This document shows positions 1 to 13,945 of a stretch of DNA of 64,000 nucleotides, piece after piece (within the stretch, counting starts at the first letter, position 1; every line of letters begins with the position of its first letter). The DNA lies in NCBI GenBank assembly GCA_022749755.1, contig CM040443.1:4317191-4381190 (forward strand). The letters are read 5' to 3'. The position numbers and the translations under genes were made by a program. The notes beneath the pieces were generated by a model. It had not been told where the DNA came from. It ran no database searches and was given only the letters and a program-made list of their open reading frames with translations. The stretch comes from Azadirachta indica (Eukaryota; Streptophyta; Magnoliopsida; Sapindales; Meliaceae).

Positions 1-436
1 AGGACAAAACAAAGGTAGCGATATTGATACATTCCATAATTCTTAAAGCAAAATGTTTATATATCATACAACATGAACCCATTTCATTTGGATATAGTGA
101 ACAATGAAAACATCAAGCAAACTCAAAACCTAAAATCGCGCACCGGCCTTTTTAGTTAGACATGGACAAAAAGATGAAACCACTTAATACAACCAAGAGT
201 CACTCTGAGGGTCCTCCAGTGACTTATACTTGTTACTACATTGGAGAATATCATAACAGAAAAAGAAATTCTTGCTGACATTTTTATTTTAATTAATAAT
301 CATCCAGGATGTTTGAATTTACTTGTTAACTATTTTCTGAACTGCAGTCATGCATACACATAACTAATATCAATACCTAAAATGACCTCCATCCTCATAT
401 CTGTAATGCCTAAAACACCTAAAATTCTAGCTAAAT
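1..436. other. 3' flank of the MAP70 gene
   Basis: No independent gene is visible. On the minus strand this is the 3' UTR of the MAP70 gene, or it holds one more short exon. The last recognised exon reads MLPGR and then either TAC TGA (stop at 437-439) or a splice donor AAG|GTACTG, so a small extra C-terminal exon could lie here. The best acceptor candidates are near 195-215 on the minus strand, but none gives a tail I recognise. Confidence 0.5.
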
Positions 437-3400
437 TCAGTACCTTCCAGGAAGCATCTGAGCACTGCTGACAGGACCCTTGGTATTACCAAACCGCTTT
501 GTCCTATTTTCATGTTCTTTTTCCACACGCATTGCAGCTACCTCCTTCTCCATTGCAGCTACTTCTCTCCTCATCTTCTTTGCCTCAACCTCCATTGCCT
601 TAGTTAATGTCTCTACTTTCTTTGCTAACATCTGCAAACAAAAGTCACAGCCAAAATTAAACCACAAGCACAAGGAATAAAACCACAGGACAGATAGAAC
701 AAGGTTATCAACCTCAATAGCATCATCCTTATCTTTGAGGCTTTGATCTTTCTCATGACTAGCTTTCCTCAAGGCTACAACCTCTTTCTGCAGCAAATCA
801 TATAACGCTCCAGAGACACTATCATCAGTATCTGTTGACTGGAACTCGCTGGGCTTATCTTCCAGATTCCCTTTCCAGGTATTAGGTGTTTCACTGTCCT
901 TGGTTGCATCGATAGACTGATTGAGTGATCCATTCAAAAGCACTTTGCCCCTGTCTAATGATCTCGTGCCTCCATCAAATGATTTTGACGTCCCTTTAGC
1001 ATGCTTCAACACAGTACTAGAGGACAAAGATCTTGAGGATGGTGTCCTTTTGGATAAAAAGCCATTGGATGTAAGCTTTGATATGTTATCCGCTCCACCC
1101 AGCGACTGACGACGGGAAGGTCCATTGCTCATACTTCTGCCATCTGACGTACTGCGACTGCTACCATTTGAAGATCCTCTCAAACTCTCTTCTAGCACTT
1201 TGAGCCGCAATTGATACTTCTCCTGTAAAACATAATAGAAAGGGTTAACTTAAACCAGAAGACATAGTAATGCAAATAGTTTAAGAGTGACCAAGCATAT
1301 TCAGATAAATACTTTCAGCTGTGCTTCAGACTTTGCAGCTCGCTCAGAAATAGAGAGCTTGTCACGAAGTTGCTGCATTTCTCCCTGCAATGGCAGAGTG
1401 GTAATGAAAAAGACAGAAGGGCAGACATTCAATCAAGTAATGAAACCCAGCAAGAACTTAAACAGAGAATCTGAAAATCAAGTTAAAACTCAAAATTAAC
1501 CTGCAAGAATCTCCGTTCTTCAAGCCATTGCTTCACAGGCATCACTTTGTCATTAGCATCTTTCCATTCATTGGCTACCACAGTGGCCACTCTATTTGCT
1601 GTTACCTTTGCCCGAGCCAGCTCCCTGTCAAGAGTTTTTCGTTCCTCCTAATGGGGAAAAAGAGAAGAAATCATTGCACTTTCAGGTTTGTCCACAAACA
1701 TATGAACCAGGCAAATAAAACAAAATTGAGTACTTAATGTGTTTTTGTGACATTACATTCATCTCCTGAACTTTCCTCTGGTAGTCCCTCACAGCATTAG
1801 CTGCTGCACCACCAGCAAGAACAGCCTCTTCCAGTTCCCTCACAGTCTGGGTAAGCTTTTCAACTTCTGCAACCTTCTGCCTATGCATCTTGTCCAAAAT
1901 TTTATTTTCTTCCTATATACAGTCAACACACATAAAAACTCATCCTCACTATACAAACTAGATAGACAGATCAAACATTTCAAGTTCTCATGTGCCAAAA
2001 ATGAATCAAAATGCATGATTGAAATACCTGGCAAATTTCTATCTGTTTCATTAACTCTTGATTCTTATTTTGGAGATCATCTACCATAGAAGCCTTAGCC
2101 AAGGCAACCTGAACAGTCCTCTCAGCTTCAAGTAAGGCTGCTTCTTTTGATTTGGTTAGACGATCTAATGCTTTGTTATCATCTTGAAGCTTAGCAATCT
2201 GTAAGTATCCGACATAAATCATCACTGATAGAATAATTTTTAATATATTAGTTACTCTATTTTTGAGAAGAACCATCATGTCTAAAGACATTGTGGATAC
2301 CTCTTGCCGTGCAAGCTTTAGCTCAGCCTCAAGAGGAGCAAGAATGGCTTCAATTGGAGGCATATCATCATCCTTCTGAGCAGCATGAACTCTTCGAAGT
2401 GTAGCTTCAGCTGCGAACTGAGCTGCCATGGAGGCCTTCTTCTCATCATTGATTTTCTTGATTTCAAGATTCTGCAAGGCATATTTCATTAGAAAAATGT
2501 AGATTTATAAAAATTAGGAGAAAATTGTAGCAAGAGTTACAAGAGGTTTGAAAGAATACTTTTGTTTCTATCAAGGATTCTGCCAACTTAAGCTTCTCCT
2601 CCACCTTCGAGAGTTCATCAGTAAGCTATGATAAAATAAGGAGACAGAAAAGCAAGGTCAGCACCCATTGAACTACAGGCTATAATGCTATGACATTGTA
2701 AAAGTAAGAGAACAAAATAGGTTAAGAATCAAATCAATCAAGCATGTCAAAATATTGAAAAATCAATACATAGACATTAAGGAAACTATGTTCTTCAATA
2801 TCATCACAGGTAGATCCAATCACATTGAAATCTGCTGCCTCATAAGAACATGGAAAGACGTGTATCAGAATTTGAAAATTTTGGTACATCAGCATGTTCC
2901 ATGTCTCTTCTAAATCTGCAAATGGATATGTAGGCATTTCTAAATCCATAACCATGTTAGAATTTGACTTGGATTATATATTTCTGCCAAACAACTTAAA
3001 GAACATTAACAAATGAAGAACTAAATCATAGAAAGAAGAAAGCATCAAGGAAAGGAACAAATTCACGATATCCAGTCATTAATCTGACAGGTTCCAAATT
3101 TAAAGGTAGACATGAACCCTAATCCCATGACTGCTTTGAAAATATCAAGGAAACATTGGTACATGTGGGCAGCACGGGAATGATAGATGCTAGAACTAGT
3201 CTGATTCACCTGTGCTTTGACAATGTAATTATTAAGTAGATATTTATTACAAAGCACAAAAATAGACTAGACAAGATATCACTGACATTGGAAGATTAGA
3301 AAACAGTAATAATGGGTTGCTCCTTTTTACACACAATCTATTTGCCAGAATAAGTTCGCCAAAGACTATAATTGTAATTTTCAGGAACTGAAAGGAAGCT

Positions 3401-4241
3401 ACTCTTCCATCAATCTGGAGGAAGCAGAACTTTTTTGGTGCTTGACATAGAAGTGTGAGCCAATTTTTTTTTTTAACAACTCCCAGGATCTGCATTTTGC
3501 ATTTAGCTTTCAAAAATGAAAAAAAGATCACATAATCCGAGAATATAATAAATCAAACATAAATTATTATCTAAACCTTCTGAGATCAACCTTAAGCCCA
3601 TCAGTAAATTACAAAAATAATTACTTTAAATATATGAGCAAAAAATTGATAATTAGTCTCATATAATTCACTTTACTTAAAAATATTTTTCTTTTTTATT
3701 GAACATAAATAGAACTCGGTATATTTTTCTAAGAAATTAAAAAAGAAAATATAAATTAACCTCTTCAACCGCCTTTTCTCTTAGTCTTTCAGACAATCTC
3801 AACGCCTTGATCTCCGCTTGCGCTTCTCCTAATTCTCTGTCCTTATCTAAAAGCAAAAATGAAAAAGAACCAAAATTTTAAATTTTTTAAAAAAAAAGAA
3901 ATAAATCAATAAATAACCACCACAAAACTCAGCAAAATAGACCCGAGTTAACCCTCAATCCACCAGATCAACCCGCATTACGGACCTCTCACTTCATTTT
4001 CCAACCGATTAAGCTCCACTTTCACCGGATCCGAACCGTGCAGGAGAGTAATAAACTCATTATCCGCGTCGAAGCTCGGCCTGACCGCTCGCCTCCTAGA
4101 CGAGCTCTTACCTCCCCCTCCACCTTCCTTAAAAGACGCCGACACCGTCAACGGCGGCGTCGGAGTCGCCGAAACAGCAGCACTACCATTAACTTCCGGT
4201 GCCGCCACCGCAGCTCCTCCGTCGCCGGAAAGCTCCGCCAT
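437..4241 (-). CDS. Microtubule-associated protein 70 (MAP70 family), spliced
   Basis: Plant-specific coiled-coil protein that binds and organises cortical microtubules; Arabidopsis has a small MAP70 family with roles in cell-wall patterning. Ten exons read on the minus strand: 4241-3986, 3846-3761, 2625-2560, 2471-2301, 2198-2028, 1912-1757, 1647-1501, 1384-1313, 1222-713 and 631-437. All join in frame through GT-AG introns to about 609 codons, close to the usual 590-635. The start MAELSGDGG was chosen over a Met 19 codons upstream because family members begin this way. Visible signatures are ITLLHGSDPVKVELNRLENE near residues 65-85, AAQFAAEATLRRVHAAQKDD in exon 4, then long heptad-rich coiled coils, a Ser-rich stretch (SNGPSRRQSLGG) and a final coil (KKVETLTKAMEVEAKKMRRE). 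The CT-rich leader upstream of 4242 fits a 5' UTR. The C-terminus is the uncertain part: the stop follows a possible donor, so one more exon may exist. Family assignment is very secure; the exact paralogue is not. Confidence 0.93.
2626..3760 (-). other. Intron 2 of MAP70
   Basis: A 1.1 kb AT-rich intron between the exon ending GAAGAG|GTTAAT and the exon opening at ATAG|CTTACT. I see no coding segment or clear repeat in it; the small reading frames here have no recognisable content. Confidence 0.75.
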
Positions 4242-5330
4242 TATCTCCCCGATCTGATCCCTAACTAACCAACCTCCTCCGCACTCTCTCACATCCAACT
4301 TCCTGCTACAAGATCCAAAAACGTCACCGCAAATCTAAGTAAACTTACTCAAGGATCCAAATCCTAAGGTTACAAATCCACCGATAAAATGGATAGAGAG
4401 AGAAAGTCCAAAGTGTAGTGTAGATTTTTTAGCTGAAATGAACAGAGTGTTTTCCTTTTTGTTTCGTCTTCTCTCTCTCTAGATTGTGATTTAAATCTGA
4501 GTAGTATAGAGTGACAGTGTGTGTTTTGATAGTGATTTTGATTTAATTTATTATTTTCTTTTTTCAAATATTTTGAAATACAGATGTAATATCGAGCATA
4601 AATTCACTCCGACCCCTCGTATTTCGAATTCTTGTCAGAAAACCGTACTGGTCCGAAGTTTAAAATAAAAAAAATATTTTATTTTTAGTACTTTTAAATT
4701 CAAAAAAGTATCTGATAACTGGTCCAAGTTTAAAATAAAAATAATAAAAAGTTGTTCAATAAAATTTTTTGACAAAATTAAAATAATCAAGTGTGATATC
4801 AAAATACGATACATGATAATTGAAAAATATTAAATATTTTATATTTTGATAAAATCATTATTTAAAATATGCCCACTTTTTATGGTTTTTAAAAAAAAAA
4901 TTATAATAATATTGCAATAATCAGATAGGGCGTATTTAAGTATTTATCTACATTTTTATTTATATAATTAATACTAAAATATGAAGGATCTAAATGATAT
5001 TATCCCGTCGATATATAATATAATAAGGGGAGGTTAGTTAGCTGTTTAGGAAGAGAGGCTTTGCTGTTAAGCAGACAATGGTTCGTGAGAATAGGGAGAG
5101 AGAAGAGAGGAGAAAGAGATTGCAATATTTCGCCTTTTCTTTTTACTAGGTTCTCTTCGGTCTTAGGATAATATAACCGTGATGCGTATCACGCACTCGG
5201 TTTTATCTAAAAAGGGCCACCGCGTAAGGGTGCGTAATGCGCACATCTGCGCGTTGTAGCATTGTGGGTTTCGTGTCTGGCGTCTGGCTGTATCGCTTTC
5301 TTCTAATTGGTTATCTTTCTTGCTCTTATG
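4242..5330 (-). promoter_or_regulatory. 5' leader and promoter region of MAP70, with a CpG-rich patch
   Basis: Immediately upstream of the MAP70 start is a pyrimidine-rich leader when read on the minus strand. Farther out, 5030-5320 is clearly richer in G+C and CpG than anything within 10 kb. It contains GTGATGCGTATCAC, GTGCGTAATGCGCAC and CTGCGCG, i.e. clustered TGCG/CGCA half-sites forming imperfect palindromes, plus a GGGCC element. No open frame there resembles a gene. Regulatory function is inferred from position and composition only. Confidence 0.4.
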
Positions 5331-8300
5331 ATTTTCTTCTTTTTTTAAAAAAAAGTTAATAAGAATAATAATAATTTTTGTATTTTTGTATTTTTTTAAA
5401 ATATTATTTATTTGTATTTTACGAATAAATTTGAAATATTGAATAAAAAATTGTCTTATTTTCTTATATTAATTAATACAAATTATATCTAAAACTTTCA
5501 TTTGAAAGATTTTATACTTTTTTAAAAGTGTTTTACATAATAGAAATTCAAGCATCTCATGACATCAACTTAGTTTATATTAATGAAATTAATGTTTATA
5601 TAAGTACTAATTAAGTACTTCATTGTATGTTAACTAACAAGCTTAAATAAACTTTAATAAATTTGAAACTAACAAAATAGATTATTTTATTAATATAATT
5701 TTTTCTCATTAAATATTATTACTAATCCGAGAAAATAATAATATATTTTTACTAATTTAGTAATCATTCAATAATAACATTTCTTCGAATTAAAAAAGTA
5801 TTTAGGAACTTGTATAAAATCATTAATATACAATAACTATCAAAATAAATAAATGTTTTGATATATTGAAAGTATCATTTGATTGTATATATTAAATAAA
5901 ATTATATTAAAAAAATTTATATATACCATTTTAGAAATTTATTCTTGATAAAATACTGTTTTAAAAAGATGAAACCCACATATTAATGAAAATCAATAAC
6001 TAAAATTTATAAATATGATTCTTTTACTATTGACGGATGACGTATTTGGTTCAAGTTATAACTAAAAAAAATTGATTTAATATCTATATTAACAAGATAA
6101 TTTTTTTTTTTTTTAAGGAAAAGTGTATAACAACAAGGATGTTAGAAAGCAGAACTTAATCCAAAAGGTACTCCAACATTTTTAATTCAAATCGCTTTCA
6201 ATATAAGCACTTAAGTTTTGTCATATTGTCAATAACAAGAGCTACCAAAGAAGGGATGAAGGATGAGAGTACTAGCTATGCCTGCAGGGGATGGCAAAAG
6301 CAGAAGCAAAAGTACTTTTCACCATGTGCAAACTGGAAAGCTAAAAGCCGTAGTGTTATTTCTCGTAATAAGGGGAGACAAGTGAAATACAAGATTGTGA
6401 ACCAAAAGGTACTAAGTTTCTTTTCTATTATTTTGTAGATTCTCTTCACATGGAAGCTAATGTGGGTTGTACCCTATTGTTTTCAATAGAGTTTGGATTC
6501 ACCTAGGAAAATAATTTGGTATCAGAAACTTAGCTAGGTTGGCAATGTACAAGTGTCTTTAATATAGTTATTTTAAACGGACAAGACTACAACACAGTAG
6601 TTATATAGTATAATTATTGTATTTGTATTGTTAAATTGTTTAAAATATAATCGAATGGTCAACTTAAAATAGAAATGGCTCGTGAATTGTGTTAGGAGCC
6701 TCACTCTTCGTGAACATATCATACAATGTGATAGTATAACTTTTTTCAAAAATAATTAAAAAATTTATATAAAGATTATTTAAAAGAATATAATTTCATT
6801 CCTTGAAAATTTTTATTTATATAATTTACATATAATGTTTCGTGTTCATTTTTTAAAAGATCAATTAAATATATACAAAACAACTAAGTCCTAACAACAA
6901 ATTAAATATCATTTGTTTTGAATACATAACTTGTCCGCAAATTTATTCTTAAAATTTGCAACTCTACTTTATTTAAAAGAGTTCGAAGCTTATAACTTGG
7001 TCGAGACTAGCGTTAATAGTGACGTAAAATATGATGATAGTGTGAGAACCTCGATAAACAAATATCTGTAAATACTCAATTTTTTGTTTAATAATTTTAT
7101 ATAAATCAAGTTAAAAATTTATATGTTTATTAACATAATATAAATGTGACATTATAAGAAAAATTGGTGCATAATAAAATAAATAATTACATAATATATG
7201 ATAATATGTAATAATGTCATATCATTTGTCCCATAAATACCTATCTCAATTTTAATTAAATGCAATGGGAATAATAAATTATTTATTTACTAACAATTTT
7301 CATATACCACATATATAATTAACAATTTTTTTATATTTCGTAAATATAGTACTACTTTTTTTAACTTATAATACAAATTTGATTTTATAAATTTTATGTA
7401 TAAAAATTAATTATTTTTCAGACAATTGTAGAAAACTAGACTATGAATTATCGTTGTTATCAATTCAAAAACAAATCTACACCACAAAGGCAACAGTGAA
7501 AAAGAGAAGAAAGCAACAAATCGTATACTACACGTACGAAAATCACGGGCAACGTATTGTTAGGGACCATAAAATAAGTATGATATTATTTTTGTCTTTG
7601 TTGTTGATAAAAAGGAATTTATTATACCAAAAAATAAATTAATTAATGAAAATAAATCAATTTATATGTGTCACGTCTTATCTTGTAATCTAATTTTATG
7701 TCACCGGTATAAATTTATTTGTCAATCATGCCAAATTTGGAGTTGAATGAGGCATTAATTAAGGTAATTTGCCTAATTTGTACGATAATTGGTGACAATT
7801 ATTGTATTGTGGACAAGATTAAGGAAACAAATAAATGAATAATTCTTGAAGTCATTGTCAATAATTGAAAGGTAAAATATTTATAAAATTGTATTTTTTA
7901 TGGTGCAAACAAATAGATTTCTTTTAACTTAAATTAAAAGAATTTTAAATCATCCATACTAAAAATATACTTCTAATTTAAATAATTGATTGATAAATTT
8001 TTTTTACTAAAATTAGTTAAAGCAATTCATAAGTCAATGAAAATAATCATTTAGAGTTTGTTTGTTCTTTTTACATTAGTCTAAATAATTTTATTCAAAT
8101 GTTTAAAAATTGTTTATTTTTAAACTTATTTTTAAAAATTTATTAAAATTATCTACATGTAATTAAGTTAAAATTTTAATTTAAATTTAAATAACCAAAT
8201 ATATAGATAAATTAAATATTTTATTTGTTAATAATACTTTTAATTTATTACTTAATATTTGCATATGCAAACAATTTAATATATTAGTTTCAAATTTTTT

Positions 8301-8840
8301 AAAACATATATATTAACATATAAGTTTTAAATTTTTATTTTTATAAAAATAAATAATTTAATATTTATATGTTTAAAAAATAGACATATCAATTAGATTT
8401 AGAGTTTAGCCCCATTCAAATTTTTAAAAAAAAAAAAAAAAATATCTAGTTTAGTGGTATTCATTACTTTGCCTTAACTTTAAGATTAGTTGCTCAATTC
8501 TCTCTGACTGAGTTCAATCAGACTTGTTTATAAAAAAATCTTCATATATTAAAAAGTTAGAATAAATTTTTAAAGTATAATTTAGTTAAATTTATATGTT
8601 GGATTATTCATTTATTAGAGTTGATTTTCCTTTTATAAAATTGATTTACGAACTAAATTTGAACTAAATTTATTTAGTTGACTTTTGATGAAAGTGTTAA
8701 GACCAAAAAAACGAATTCACAATACCAAAATAGTAACAGGGAACCTATCAAATGCTTATCAATATAGCTCCCTACCATATAATTCAAGTCACAATATGTA
8801 TCAATCTGAATTAAAGCTAAAAGTGCATATATGTATATGT

Positions 8841-8870
8841 GGGTGTGTGTGTGTGTGTATATATATATAT
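8841..8870. repeat. (GT)n(AT)n microsatellite
   Basis: Compound dinucleotide repeat, GT units followed directly by AT units, in gene-free DNA. Confidence 0.9.
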
Positions 8871-9895
8871 TAAATTCAACAAATTGAAGAGGACTAGGCC
8901 AAATCATGTTCAAAATCAATCTTTGAACACACTTTATATATCCATCTATACCTAAAAGACAACATATATGCTTGCTTGTTGGTCACAATTCATGTCATTT
9001 GATCTATCTCTCTAATAAAGTTGGTCTTCCAACTTTTGACCCTTAAAAAGGCAAACCCTAATTTGTATTTTCAAGTTTTGTAAAGGGTTTCGATTTTTTT
9101 TTTCTCTTATTATGAAAAATAAATAAATAGAATAAAATCATTGACAAATTTGAAACGTTTTTCTGGTGGCTTCATCTCAACAAATAATGATTTCTGATGG
9201 GCTTACACTCAACATGCTTGCTGGGACCTATGAAACCAAATCCGTAAACATAGTCTCCGATAATTTTCTTTTTTAGAAAAAAAATATTTTGTCAAAAAAT
9301 ATCCAAACCCCTCTTTTGCATATTTTTACATTAAATAATTGTTTTTTAGTAAAATTAATTTATTTTATTTTTTATCCATCAATTTTAAACCAATTTGATA
9401 TAAATATTATAAAATTTTAGAAAAATTAGTTTACCACTTATATATCTATTTTGTTTATACTTTTTAAAAAATCAATTCTACCAACTACCAAAAAAACTAA
9501 TGGATTTACCTGTATCTTAACTACATCTTTTAAAAAATTAAATACTTATTTTTGTAAAATAATAATTCTGTATCGTCACATTCTATTCTTTAAATGAATA
9601 TTAAAAAAATAATTAAATTCATTTTCATAAAATGTATAAAAAAAAATGAACTCTAAACTTTTTGACTATTCTAAAAATTTTAGTCAGTTGAACTAATTAA
9701 TATCAGCTCGTGGTGTATTGTCTAATTCATTACAATTACTTTATATGTACATTCAACCAAATGCAATTCATAAAATGACAATAGTATAAAAAGAAAAAGC
9801 CTAAAATCGTGTTAATAAAAACAAAGAAATTAAAAGTAAAATTGTTTTGTACTTTCCTAAATTAGTGCAAGAAATAAGAAAAAAAACATTTTTCA

Positions 9896-10126
9896 ATGGA
9901 GTGGACCACTCACTCACAGAATTCTCTCAATTTTTGTGCACTTCTTTCTGAAGGAAATGAGTGGATATATCAAAGAAATTACAGAGGAGTAAAGCAAAAG
10001 TTGCAGCATTTGCCTATTGATAACATTGCTATCCCTTCAAGAATCAACATGAAGAAGAAGAAGAAAAAGAAAAGACAAAGAGGAAACATGTTTTTCGAAA
10101 CAAGTAAGGTTGCATTTTGCTACTAA
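9896..10126 (+). other. Orphan reading frame of 76 codons
   Basis: Starts MEWTTHSQNSLNF and ends in a lysine/arginine-rich stretch. The first ~150 bp have noticeably higher G+C and a more coding-like amino-acid mix than the surroundings, but I recognise no family, and the rest is a poly-Lys run from A-rich DNA. It could be a decayed exon or chance. I would not annotate it as a gene without transcript support. Confidence 0.15.
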
Positions 10127-13100
10127 CTTTTTAAAACATTATTTTCTTTTTAAAAAAAAGTGTTTTGAATTAAAATATTTAACTTTCCTTTTCCTCCTTT
10201 TCTTTATAATTACAATAAAATTTTGTTTCATTAAATATTTTGAAAAAAAAAATTATTAGAGTTACAATTGTTTTTAAATGAGTAATTTAAAAATAAAATT
10301 ATTTAAGGAAAAGGTTTGACAGCCTTATATTTTTACATATACATTTATATTAATTTATATATCAATAGATCTATGTATTTTTTAAAGTTTGTGATTGAAT
10401 TTAAAATATACATTAATTATAATATATATTATAATTTTTTTGGTAAGAAAGTAAAATAAAATTACAAATAGAAAACAAAAATAGTCTATCATTTCTCTTC
10501 GAATACTCAAAAAGGGATTTAATTTTGAGAGTGGGTGATGGAATTTTGTTCCCTCAACAACCTAAAATTGATCTGCTTTTTTTATTTTATTATTTGAAAT
10601 TAAAATTCAAAATTCCAATTATCTATTCACACAAACAAATGGAGACGCATGCTGCTTGGTGTTCAAACGACACCGTGTCCGTGATGTTGACACACTACCT
10701 GACTCCCTGCCTCTTTTGCTTTTCTTTGCATCGCACGAGGACGACTTGTCGTATTCCTTATTATTTGATTTAATGTTTATGGATTAGAAGCTGTGCCGTT
10801 CCTTTGCACAGTCACAATCGTACTCCATGGCTTAGTAAGCATCAAGTTACTAAAAAATAATAATAATAAATAATTTTTGAATATTTAATAAGAAATTTTA
10901 ATATTTTTTATCGTACCAGTATTTTAAACGTCCTTAATTTGTCGTCTAATTTATATTTGTAAATAGACATATAATTCGATAAAACGTTTGACCTATTCTC
11001 ACTTTTGTCACGTAATAAGCAACTAACCTACTTGCTAACATGAAATTTATATTTAATAATGATCCTTTTTTTTAAATACCTATAAAAATAAGTTATATTT
11101 TTTTAATGTATTTCTCAAATATTCATGAAAGATAAAAAATAATAAATTCAACTTGTTTTTGTCTATATTTAAGTTGTTATAACTTTTGAAAATGATATCC
11201 AAAAATATTAAATATTGTACTTTCAAAAATATTTAAATATTTTTGATAAATAATTTAAAAAAATAATTTTTTTTAACTAAACAAGTTGATCATTTAAGGT
11301 CAAACATATTCTATTTTATTTTTTACTTCTAATAGTAAATAATAAGTATTACTTCGTACACAAACTCTGATACAAACTAATATAATAATATTATATAAAT
11401 TATCATTACATATTTTATATTTTCACGACAATAACATAAAAATAAACTATAAAATAGATGTTTCAATAATATAACTTTTTCATATAAATTTGCATAAAAA
11501 AATTCATATAAGATTTTACGTTCCTAACATTATTAATAATAAATATCTTGAACATCATACAATTTTAAATTAAAATAAACCTAAGATACAAATTAATGTT
11601 TAAAAGATTTTTTAATATACAATAAATTTTTAATATATTTACATATTATAACATATTCTTCTAGTCTTAAAATATTGCCTACTAGGGTTTTGAAAGCTGA
11701 CATATATTAATTAATCTATAGATAGAATAATGTTACCTTATATAATACGCTTAAAACATCTTATTTTATATATTTTTTTAATTAATGATCTTTTAAAATA
11801 TAAATGTAGGGTTAAATTCGGACAATGAAGAAGCATTTCGGCTGCTTAATGTCAGCCTAAATCCGGTTTTTAATCCGGTTTTTCGGGGTTTCATCGAAAA
11901 GGATGAGAAAATTTTGTTTATATAGGGTTTCTTTTTCAGATAATATTCCCAGTTGTTTGGTGAAATTTTATGCTTGCTGTCTAAACCTAATTCATTGGGT
12001 GAACCAAAACATTTGGAGAAAAACAAAAATCAAACAAATTTTTCCAAGAGGAAAAGCTATTGAGATAAGATAAGGAGTACTTTATTTCATAAGTATTAAA
12101 ATGAAATTATTAATTATTATTAACTAAAGTGTCTTTCGAGGCTAGCCGAATTGGTTACAAGAGTTGCTTAATTTATCCACACTCAATTTCAAAACATCAC
12201 CTCAAAAATAAGTAAAGAGATTTATGGTCTATTCGGTATAATTTTTAAAATAGAATTTTTCACATTTTACTTATAAAGTTTTTGTAAATAAAGTTTTTAA
12301 CAAAAATTTATTAACCGTTTAATTGTCATAAATAATTTTTGAAAAATTTTAAATAATCACTTTAATACACATATATTTAATGTTATGTTTTAAAGAAATA
12401 ATATAAATTTTTTAAAAAAAGTAAGAGTATTTTAAATAATTTTATCTTTTAAAAAAAGTAAAAAAACTCTAACACCAAAAATCTAAATTTTGAACTCCTT
12501 CCAATAGAAAGAAAATAATTTATTTTAATTTTTAAAAGTCTTTTTTTAATACTACACAAACAACATCTAAAATTTTTAAAAAAAACTTTTATCATTAAAA
12601 TAATCTTCTTGCAAATGAAAAAGCTGAACTGGTACTTAAAGTGGTTTGTGCTCTATCTAACTCCTTACCTTTTAAAGAAAAAAGACTATTAAACCAATGT
12701 GATTATTTATGAAAATAATGTAAGTATTTTTTTTAATTTGAGAAATATATTAGTTAACTCCCTAATTTTTGGGTATTTCATTGCTTACATTTTTAATTTT
12801 TCAAAACTATCAATAATTCACCTACATCAAAATTTGAAATTAATTTTTTTTCCTTTAAAAAAAAAAGATTTGTGAATATGTAAAAGTTTAAAACTTTTAG
12901 TCTCAAAACTAACCATTAAATTGATCCGATCATTAATAAATAATATGTAAACTGTATTATATATTATAAGTATATATTAGATGGATGGTTAAATAAATAT
13001 TGGTATCAACAAACTCAAACAATAATAAAAATAAAAAATTATCTAATAAAAATAAAAAAATAAAAAGAACAAAATTATTTAAATTTTTTGTAATGTGAAA

Positions 13101-13690
13101 AAATATAAAAGTAAAGAACATTTTTATTAAGTGTAATTTTTTTATTTTTTCAGAATAATTATTGAACGGTATATTTTTAGGATTAATAGAAAATTACAAA
13201 AAATTGTGTCCATAATTGGTTTTTTACAAAAAGTTAAATTTTATTCTTTTGTAGTTTATTCATTTAATTTTATTATAAAACTTAAAAAATAAAATGAAAT
13301 AAATTTATTAGATTAAGAGTTTATTTTCTATTTTTTTAAATTTTTGATTATTTGTATAAATGTTCATATAGTTTTAATCTTTAAACTAATATGAAAAATT
13401 ATAATACACCAAGTTCATAATGAACTTTTACAAAAATTTTAAATAATTTCTTTTTAAATTTTTTTAACTTGAATTTATTTTTATTAGATAGTTTATTCTC
13501 ATTATTGCTTTAAATTTTTTGAAACTAATATTTATTTAATCCTCCATCTAATGTATGCTTACAATATATAACATAATGTACATATTATTTTTAGATCTTT
13601 AGTTTGATTTAATGGTTAAAGTTTATAATTTGGAGATTAAGATCCAAAATTCAAACCCCCTATATATTCATAGGTATTTTGATTTTAAAG

Positions 13691-13945
13691 TCATTTGGGA
13701 ATGCTATGTCTAGAAAACAATTAATTGTCAATAAAAGTATTTTACTATTTGGTAAATTATTTTATTGAATTTTTAAAATAATTTGGGAATGTTGTGTTAA
13801 AAAAAAATCAGCTGCTAAGAAAAATATTTTACTGTTTAGTAAACTATATTATTGAATTGCTGAAATAATTTGAGAATGCTATATTCAGAAAATAATCAAT
13901 TGTTTGAAAAATATTTTAGTGTTTGGTAAACTATACTATTGAAAG
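13691..13945. repeat. Three tandem ~87-bp units
   Basis: Three successive units begin at about 13691, 13779 and 13866. Each opens with TAATTTGGGAATGCT-like sequence and ends with a TTTACT-TTTGGTAAAcTAT-like segment followed by TATTGAAT. The units differ by many substitutions, so the array is old. The opening TTTGGGAATGCT resembles ends of some plant DNA-transposon MITEs, which is an inference from memory. Confidence 0.75.

Noticed and set aside
6226..6438. 70-codon frame MSITRATKEG...
   Set aside because: No family resemblance, short, and in a transposon-like desert; mentioned only as a composition island.
11793..12026. 77-codon minus-strand frame
   Set aside because: Low-complexity composition with a short ATCCGGTTTT direct repeat; nothing supports coding.
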